Source: Caldisericota bacterium (GTDB taxonomy: Bacteria > Caldisericota > Caldisericia > Cryosericales > Cryosericaceae). From it: a stretch of DNA of 11,530 bases. Location of the stretch: contig JAPLGH010000152.1 in assembly GCA_026390285.1 (NCBI GenBank), positions 1 through 11,530 of the forward strand, written 5' to 3'. Position 1 is the stretch's first letter; every line of letters starts with the position of its first letter. The notes beneath the pieces were generated by a model. The model was not told the origin of the DNA. It did not search any database and was given only the letters and a program-made list of their open reading frames with translations. Shown in pieces: positions 6,782 through 11,530 of this stretch. The translations under genes and the position numbers were made by a program.

Positions 6782-7561
6782 TCAGCGAGTCGTGGCACGA
6801 TCCTGCAGGATAAGCAGTTTGATGGCTTCGATCCCTGTCGATATGAGTCTTTCCAGATTCTGATGATGGGGCTCGTGTCCACCCGCTGCAAATTGGCTGT
6901 CGACGATGAGCATGACGCCACCGGCACGCCTGCGAAGAATACTGGATACCACAAATACTGTGGAGGCTTCCATCTCCGAACACACTGCCCCACCAGCGAT
7001 CCAGGCCTTGCGACGTGCATTCAACTCCTCCGCAAGTGGCTGGCGGTCAGGCTCAACCTCCCCATAGAACGAGTCCTTCGACTGAGACACTCCGAGGTGG
7101 GAGACGAAATGGAGTTTTTCAGCCGCAGCTCTGAGAGCCAGAGTCACGTCGATGTCAGCCACTGCAGGAAATTCGATGGGCATGTACTGCCTCGTCGTCC
7201 CTTCGTCGCGGATCGCGGCAGTGACGATCGCCAGGTCTCCGACGAAAATGCCGGGTTGCATCGCACCCGACGTTCCGACGCGTATGAATGTCTCTGCACC
7301 AACCATCGCAAGCTCTTCAACTGCAATCGCGGTCGACGGACCTCCGATGCCAGTCGACGTCACCGAGACTCTCTCCCCCAAAAGCGTTCCAGTGTATGTG
7401 ACATACTCCCTGTTCTGCGCAACCTTCTCTGGGTTGTCGAACCACTTAGCAATGACTTCGCAACGACCGGGATCCCCAGGCAACAGGACATACTTGCCGA
7501 CATCCCCTCGCTTCAACCTGATGTGGTACTTGACCTCATCATTGAACAACGTATGTGCCAT
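6782..7561 (-). CDS. udp: Uridine phosphorylase-like nucleoside phosphorylase (NP-I family)
   Basis: This 259-residue cytoplasmic enzyme would split a nucleoside with phosphate into base and ribose-1-phosphate. Hallmarks are LLPGDPGR (residues 26-33), the STGIGGPSTAIAVEEL segment (68-83), FIRVGTSGAMQP with R93 and T96 for phosphate, IEFPAVAD, and SEMEAST with M196 and E197 for ribose. These strongly resemble E. coli Udp. One loop differs: uridine phosphorylases carry a Gln in the FYxGQ or FYGQH loop that reads uracil, and here it is FYGEVEPDR (164-172), with Glu. Activity on another nucleoside is therefore possible. The frame extends to 7645, but ATG 7561 has GGAGG at 7573-7569, while the longer form would overlap mntP and add unrelated sequence. 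It follows mntP by 34 bases, probably in one operon. Confidence 0.88.
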   Translation of the reverse strand: MAHTLFNDEVKYHIRLKRGDVGKYVLLPGDPGRCEVIAKWFDNPEKVAQNREYVTYTGTLLGERVSVTSTGIGGPSTAIAVEELAMVGAETFIRVGTSGAMQPGIFVGDLAIVTAAIRDEGTTRQYMPIEFPAVADIDVTLALRAAAEKLHFVSHLGVSQSKDSFYGEVEPDRQPLAEELNARRKAWIAGGAVCSEMEASTVFVVSSILRRRAGGVMLIVDSQFAAGGHEPHHQNLERLISTGIEAIKLLILQDRATTR

Positions 7562-7595
7562 AAGCGAGCCTCCACTCTCTCCGCAGCAGTTCGGC

Positions 7596-8159
7596 CTAGC
7601 GCAACCCCTGCAGCAATATCTTGATCCCAATACCAATAAGGACAAGGCCGCCGAGAATCTCGGCCTTGCCCTTGACCAGTGTTCCGATGCTGCAGCCCAC
7701 GAGAGTGCCTGCCAGCGAGAAGGTGAACGTCACCAGCCCGATCAGCAGGGCCGGCCACCAGATCGACACACGCAGGACCGACAGAGTCAGACCAACTGCC
7801 AATGCGTCGATGCTTGTCGCAATGGCGAGGACCAGCATGTCACGCGTGCTGCGCCTCTCTGCCTTGCAGTCTTCCTCATGTTCTCTGCCGCGTACGACTT
7901 CGAAAAGCATCTTGCCGCCGACGAAAACGAGGAGGCCGAATGCAACCCAATGACTGAATCTCTGGATAAGGTCTCTGAGCGCGAGACCACCAAACCAGCC
8001 CAGCACGGGCATCAGCATCTGAAACCCGCCAAACCACCAGCCTGGCCGCAGTGCATCGCGCAGAGTCACTCGCTTGATACGGCATCCGTTCGCGACTGAC
8101 ACCGCGAACGCGTCCATCGAAAGCCCCACCGCCATAACGAAAACAGTCCAGAAACCCAT
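7596..8159 (-). CDS. mntP: Manganese efflux pump MntP
   Basis: This 187-residue inner-membrane protein has about six hydrophobic segments and the two-repeat layout of MntP (188 residues in E. coli). D16 in GLSMDAFAVS and D118 in AIATSIDALAVG are the conserved membrane aspartates of the two repeats. The end AEILGGLVLIGIGIKILL is also typical. The cytoplasmic loop at residues 90-105 is charged (RGREHEEDCKAERR). The family exports Mn2+ and protects from its excess. GGAGG lies just before ATG 8159. The 80-base leader predicted from the promoter at 8247 is too short for, and shows no likeness to, the yybP-ykoY manganese riboswitch that controls mntP in some bacteria. The nucleoside phosphorylase gene follows after 34 bases. 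Confidence 0.93.
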   Translation of the reverse strand: MGFWTVFVMAVGLSMDAFAVSVANGCRIKRVTLRDALRPGWWFGGFQMLMPVLGWFGGLALRDLIQRFSHWVAFGLLVFVGGKMLFEVVRGREHEEDCKAERRSTRDMLVLAIATSIDALAVGLTLSVLRVSIWWPALLIGLVTFTFSLAGTLVGCSIGTLVKGKAEILGGLVLIGIGIKILLQGLR

Positions 8160-8246
8160 TCAACCTCCACGACAACTGGAACATCATGGACAACATCAGA
8201 AAAGACGATGATCACCGCTGGACGAGCGCAGCACATCGTGCAGAAA

Positions 8247-8274
8247 AGTATACTGGCAAGAGCCTTCTTTACAA
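8247..8274 (-). promoter_or_regulatory. Candidate mntP promoter
   Basis: On the minus strand TTGTAA (8274-8269) and TATACT (8252-8247) stand 16 bases apart, with four and five of six consensus matches. The leader to ATG 8159 would be about 80 bases. Its -35 overlaps that proposed for the opposite gene, so the two promoters may compete. Confidence 0.5.
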
Positions 8275-8293
8275 GCTGAAACATTGATATAGA
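8265..8293 (+). promoter_or_regulatory. Candidate plsY-like gene promoter (extended -10)
   Basis: TATAGA at 8288-8293 is preceded by TGA, forming an extended -10. The -35 at 8265-8270 (TTCTTT, 17-base spacer) is weak. The start would lie near 8300, about 64 bases before ATG 8364. The rest of the 204-bp gap at 8160-8363 shows no gene. Confidence 0.35.
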
Positions 8294-8363
8294 CTGAGGC
8301 TGCGAGTGGGAGCGGATCACTGGCAACGTATTCAGACATCGAGTAACGGTCGGGAGGATCCTG

Positions 8364-9035
8364 ATGAACATCTGGCTCAAGTACGGGGCATTGGTCTTGA
8401 CATCGTACCTGTGGGGTTCTATTTGCTGGGGCCTCGTCCTCAGCTTCCTGGTCAAGCACGAGGATATTCGACTGAAGGACAACCCTGGCGTTTCGGGGAG
8501 TGTCCGCCAGTATGGTTGGGGCTATGGCCTCACTGTCGGGCTGCTCGACGTCATGAAGGGCTATGTTCTCAGCCTCGTCCTACATTCCATGTCAATCCCC
8601 TCGTGGGTCCCGATTGCCTCGTTCACGGCCGTCATCGTCGGGCACAACTGGCCAGTCTTCTTCCAGTTCAGAGGTGGAGGCGGTGTCGCGACAACCCTGG
8701 GGATTGTGCTGCAGGGGTACCCTCTCGCCATCCTGTGGGCACTTCCGTTTGCGGCTATCGCCGGCGTCATCTGGAAGCTTGTTCCCCGTATTAAAGGCAA
8801 GGTGCACTTCTCTCCGTTCATCGCAGCAGTCGGGGCTGTCCCTGCCACCATCTGGATTGTCCTCCACAAGCCGTGGTATCCCGACTACGTCATCGTCGTC
8901 GCCCTTGCAGCCTCAGTCCTCATCAAGGGCAATCAGTTCCACGTCCGGGCGCAACGGCTCCGCAACTATGCCAATGGCATGCGCGACCGTTTCATGGACC
9001 ACTATCGAGACAACAATCTGCCGCCAACAACCTAG
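8364..9035 (+). CDS. PlsY-like glycerol-3-phosphate acyltransferase, divergent
   Basis: This 223-residue membrane protein has a PlsY pattern. A first membrane helix contains YLWGSICWGL. DIRLKDNPGVSGSVRQYG (residues 34-51) sits where PlsY has the GSGNxGATNxxR motif, then GLLDVMKG (59-66) and GHNWPVFFQFRGGGGVAT (93-110) with later hydrophobic segments. PlsY transfers an acyl group from acyl-phosphate to glycerol-3-phosphate, the first step in phospholipid synthesis. Two motifs are altered: GSGN reads KDNP and the lysine of GGKG is G106. It may therefore be a paralogue with a different substrate rather than the main PlsY. A charged tail of about 35 residues follows the last helix. GGGAGG at 8352-8357 supports the start. 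The hydrolase gene follows 62 bases downstream on the same strand. Confidence 0.8.
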   Translation: MNIWLKYGALVLTSYLWGSICWGLVLSFLVKHEDIRLKDNPGVSGSVRQYGWGYGLTVGLLDVMKGYVLSLVLHSMSIPSWVPIASFTAVIVGHNWPVFFQFRGGGGVATTLGIVLQGYPLAILWALPFAAIAGVIWKLVPRIKGKVHFSPFIAAVGAVPATIWIVLHKPWYPDYVIVVALAASVLIKGNQFHVRAQRLRNYANGMRDRFMDHYRDNNLPPTT

Positions 9036-9097
9036 TGTCGGCAGCAGATCCTCAAGAGGTCTTGGGAATGAAGCCGTGGCGTGCCAAGGAGGAACGA

Positions 9098-9701
9098 GTG
9101 AGTGTCAGTGATGTGGCACTACTTGTCATCGATATGCAGCGCGACTTCCTGTCTCCGGCGTCTCCGCTGTTTGTTGCAGGCGGGCCGACCATCGTACCAA
9201 ACGTGCAGCGAGCTTTGAAAACTGCTCGGTCCGCCAACGAGTCCGTTATTCATGTGATGCGCCAGCATCGGTCCACGGGCATAGACGTCGACCAGAGCCG
9301 CCGAGCGCTCTTCTCAGAGATTGGTGGGTTTCTGGTTGCGGGGGACACCCGGCGCAGAGGAATTGCCTCAGCTGGCGCCCGCCCCCCTGGATTTCATCGT
9401 CGTCAAGACCCGGTGGTCGGCTTTTTTCGCGACCGACCTTGACGCACTCCTGCGGCGGCTTGGCACCCATAGATTGATCCTTGCCGGCGTGCAGATCCCC
9501 AACTGCATACGTGCCACAGCAAACGATGCTCTCGCGCTGGACTATGCAACGGTCGTCCTGTCGGATGCCACGGCATCCCAGACTGACGAGATCCAGCTGT
9601 CCAACCTCAGAGACATGGCTGCAATGGGTGTGGAGATCATGACTGTCTCCGAATTCGAGCTATCGCCAGCCTCTAGGACGGTTGCTTCCCAGGAATGCTG
9701 A
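9098..9701 (+). pseudogene. Isochorismatase-family cysteine hydrolase, apparent one-base frameshift
   Basis: The start is GTG 9098, with AAGGAGG at 9086-9092. The first frame runs through LLVIDMQRDFL to FLVAG. The rest, from TPGAEELPQL, is in the +1 frame. Removing one G from the GGGGG run at 9340-9344 joins them into a 200-residue protein, the usual family length. The catalytic triad is then D12, K103 in IVVKTRWSAF, and C136 in GVQIPNCIRA. The end, DATASQTDEIQLSNLRDM, is common in the group. The family hydrolyses amides or vinyl ethers, for example nicotinamide, carbamoylsarcosine, ureidoacrylate or isochorismate, and the substrate here cannot be read from sequence. All catalytic residues survive, so a sequencing error is as likely as true decay. 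A nucleobase-derived amide would fit the neighbours, but this is only a guess. Confidence 0.82.
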
Positions 9702-9769
9702 GTGTGCCGCCCAAGTCACCGCCAGTGACGCCTGAACCACCTTTGTCTTTCGTATGAGGGTTCTGCTCG

Positions 9770-11047
9770 CTACCGCAGGTAATCGACCGCATGGGAAGTG
9801 CCCTGAAGGAGAACAGTGGTTTCAGCCGGCGTCGTTCGCGCGACGACCTTTCCTTTACTGAGGACGAATCGGGCGACGGATTGCCGCCGCAAAGCATCCA
9901 ATTCGTCGAGGGCATCCAGAATGACCAGGTCAGCCGGCTTTCCTGCTTCAATGCCGTAGGAGTCCTGAACGTGCAGTGTACGAGCTCCAGCATCCGTGAC
10001 CATGTGAAACACGGACCGCATCTCTTCCCGCCCGGTCATCTGGGCAACATGTATGGCCATGTGCGCTACATCCAGCATGCTCCCGGTCCCCATTGGATAC
10101 CAGGGGTCGAGGATGTCGTCATGACCAAGGCTGACATTGATGCCCATCGCCGCCATCTCCTTGACCCGCGTCAGACCGCGCCGCTTGGGATACGTGTCGA
10201 ACCGTCCCTGCAAGTGGATGTTCACCAGCGGATTCGCGACGAAGTTGATGCCACTCCTTGAACAAAATCTCAGGAGTTTCGATGCATACGCCCCGTTGTA
10301 GCTGTGCATGGCCGTTGTGTGGCTTGCCGTAACCCGGTCGCGCATCCCCGTACGCAAAGCCAGAGCCGACATGACCTCGACGAAGCGGGATTGTTCATCG
10401 TCGATCTCATCGCAATGCACATCGATCAGCTTGCCATACTTCTCAGCAAGCGCAAAAATGATCTTCAGAGACTCGACGCCGTCCTCACGTGTCAGTTCAT
10501 AGTGGGGGATCCCTCCAACAGCATCCGCACCCAGGCGGAGGGCCTCTTCAAGTAGCGCTGCTCCGCCCTCGAACCCCAGAATTCCGTCCTGCGGAAACGC
10601 CACCAGCTGAATGTCGACGAATGGCGCCATGATGCGCCTGACCTCGATCAGCGCCCGGAGCGCAGTCAACTTCGGATCACAGATATCGACATGCGACCGG
10701 ATGTGCAGGATGCCATGCGAAACCTGCCACTTAATCGCCTTCGTGGCACGACGCACCACGTCCTCCTCAGTCAGCAGCGCCTTCCGTTCGGACCAACGTT
10801 CGATCCCCTCGAACAGCGTGCCGCTCTCGTTCCAATGAGGCTCGCCCGCCGTGAGCGTCGTGTCGAGATGGACATGTGACTCGACAAACGGAGGCGTCAC
10901 GAAACATCCAGCCGCATCGATGGTTTCAGCTCCCTCCGCAGGCAACCCAGGCTGAACGTCCTCAAACAGACCGTCCAAGACACCAATATCAGTCAGTGGT
11001 CCATTCGCACTGAGCCTCGCATTGCGAACAATCAGATCAAGCATCAT
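9770..11047 (-). CDS. codA: Cytosine deaminase
   Basis: This 425-residue cytoplasmic amidohydrolase converts cytosine to uracil and ammonia. It resembles E. coli CodA almost end to end (427 residues): HLDTTLTAGEPHWNESGTL, IERWSERKALLT, IDVHCDEIDDEQSRFVE, TASHTTAMHSYNGAY and GHDDILDPWYPMGT. Metal ligands H58, H60, H211 and D310, catalytic E214, H243 and substrate-binding Q153 are in place, each offset by three from E. coli numbering. ATG 11047 overlaps the stop of the upstream phosphodiesterase gene (ATGA). A second ATG directly follows and could be the true start. AGAGGGAGAGG lies just ahead. No cytosine permease (codB) is nearby in the window. The strong likeness to a proteobacterial enzyme could reflect transfer, but CodA is widespread and composition looks like that of the neighbours. 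Confidence 0.95.
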   Translation of the reverse strand: MMLDLIVRNARLSANGPLTDIGVLDGLFEDVQPGLPAEGAETIDAAGCFVTPPFVESHVHLDTTLTAGEPHWNESGTLFEGIERWSERKALLTEEDVVRRATKAIKWQVSHGILHIRSHVDICDPKLTALRALIEVRRIMAPFVDIQLVAFPQDGILGFEGGAALLEEALRLGADAVGGIPHYELTREDGVESLKIIFALAEKYGKLIDVHCDEIDDEQSRFVEVMSALALRTGMRDRVTASHTTAMHSYNGAYASKLLRFCSRSGINFVANPLVNIHLQGRFDTYPKRRGLTRVKEMAAMGINVSLGHDDILDPWYPMGTGSMLDVAHMAIHVAQMTGREEMRSVFHMVTDAGARTLHVQDSYGIEAGKPADLVILDALDELDALRRQSVARFVLSKGKVVARTTPAETTVLLQGTSHAVDYLR

Positions 11048-11530
11048 CCTCTCCCTCTGGCAATGGCCTCCGCCGCCATGCGCGGGTCATTGCTGATAAT
11101 AGTCTCGACCTTTGAGGCCGCGAAATGACGCACGAGTACGCTCAGGTCGACAGTCCATGGCGCAATTGCCAGACCAGCCTCGTGTACTTCACGGACAAGC
11201 GCATCGAGCGTGTTGAGAACGTAGGGGTGGATTGCGTTGGCGCCCTGCTCACGAGCAGCCGCGACCACGTCTGGGGCCTTGATCAGCCACGGTGCGTACA
11301 GCAGCCCGGTCCGCGCCTTGGCATCCAGCTTCCGGATGACCCCCATGCTCTGGACATTGAACGAAGAGTAGACGACATTCACCAAGTACCTGCCTGCCAG
11401 TTCCAGCAGACGTTCCTCCATCCCGTCGTAGGCGATGTCCGAGTTCTTGAGTTCAACATTGAGCGTCGCCCTCGTCCCGTCGAAGACCTCAAAGACCTCC
11501 CGCATTGTAGGAATCGGTTCATGGTGCAGC
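11044..11530 (-). CDS. Glycerophosphodiester phosphodiesterase, N-terminus cut by window edge
   Basis: About 162 C-terminal residues are visible and the frame stays open to the right edge, so the start is outside the window. The ATG at 11505 is internal because family sequence (PIPTMREVFEVF) continues upstream of it. Family features are LNVELKN with the metal-binding glutamate, VVYSSFNVQSMGVIRKL, TGLLYAPW, a conserved NAIHPY segment, APWTVD and the closing SNDPRMAAEAI. These enzymes cleave glycerophosphodiesters to glycerol-3-phosphate and an alcohol. The catalytic histidines of the N-terminal part cannot be checked. The stop overlaps the cytosine deaminase start by four bases, so the two are probably co-translated, an unusual pairing of lipid and nucleobase breakdown. 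Whether the protein is secreted is unknown since its N-terminus is missing. Confidence 0.88.
   Translation of the reverse strand, partial: LHHEPIPTMREVFEVFDGTRATLNVELKNSDIAYDGMEERLLELAGRYLVNVVYSSFNVQSMGVIRKLDAKARTGLLYAPWLIKAPDVVAAAREQGANAIHPYVLNTLDALVREVHEAGLAIAPWTVDLSVLVRHFAASKVETIISNDPRMAAEAIARGRG

Noticed and set aside
6611..8099. Two long plus-strand open frames (337 and 315 codons)
   Set aside because: They run across the antisense of the PII-like gene, the nucleoside phosphorylase and mntP, have no recognisable domains and no ribosome binding site.
8160..8246. yybP-ykoY manganese riboswitch in front of mntP
   Set aside because: I expected one from E. coli mntP, but the predicted leader is short and the conserved loop sequences of that riboswitch were not found by eye.
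9715..9729. Hairpin GTCAC/GTGAC between the convergent hydrolase and codA genes
   Set aside because: The stem is only five base pairs with no T tract, so it does not support a terminator call. Nothing else was seen in 9702-9769.
1..11530. CRISPR array, insertion sequence, prophage or tRNA gene
   Set aside because: No regularly spaced repeats, terminal inverted repeats, transposase or integrase motifs, or tRNA-like cloverleaf were seen on either strand.

Overview
The window reads as a gene-dense stretch of a chromosome from an anaerobic bacterium. Coding sequence runs almost edge to edge, codons are rich in G and C, and nearly every start has a strong GGAGG-type ribosome binding site. The anaerobic lifestyle is inferred from a tungsten/pterin aldehyde:ferredoxin oxidoreductase (AOR) family gene paired with a four-cluster ferredoxin. 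I see nothing that fixes the phylum. No insertion sequences, CRISPR arrays, tRNA or rRNA genes were seen.

Layout. (1) 1-1919, minus strand: a four-cluster ferredoxin followed by an AOR that runs off the left edge, joined by a 4-base ATGA overlap. (2) 2057-5109, plus strand, diverging from (1): an 8-oxoguanine-deaminase-like amidohydrolase, a type I glutamine synthetase and a small MoaD/ThiS-like sulfur carrier, ending at a strong hairpin at 5138-5166. (3) 5193-6648, minus strand: a short-T-loop PII-like protein and a PiT-type phosphate permease whose frame is broken by one base. (4) 6782-8159, minus strand: manganese exporter mntP and a uridine-phosphorylase-like gene. (5) 8364-9701, plus strand, diverging from (4): a divergent PlsY-like acyltransferase and an isochorismatase-family hydrolase, also broken by one base. 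(6) 9770-11530, minus strand: a glycerophosphodiester phosphodiesterase, cut by the right edge, overlapping a cytosine deaminase very like E. coli CodA.

How the genes may work together (inference). Several genes fit scavenging of nitrogen, phosphorus and sugar from nucleic acid and lipid breakdown. The 8-oxoguanine deaminase and CodA release ammonia, the glutamine synthetase can capture it, the uridine phosphorylase splits nucleosides, and the phosphodiesterase and PiT permease feed glycerol phosphate and phosphate. The PII-like protein beside the permease suggests ligand-controlled transport. The MoaD-like protein could serve pterin cofactor synthesis for the divergent AOR.

The points most worth checking are the deaminase-glutamine synthetase-sulfur carrier operon beside the AOR pair, the PII-like/PiT pair, and the two frameshifts, both of which lie in short G runs. 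No clearly new system is demonstrated.
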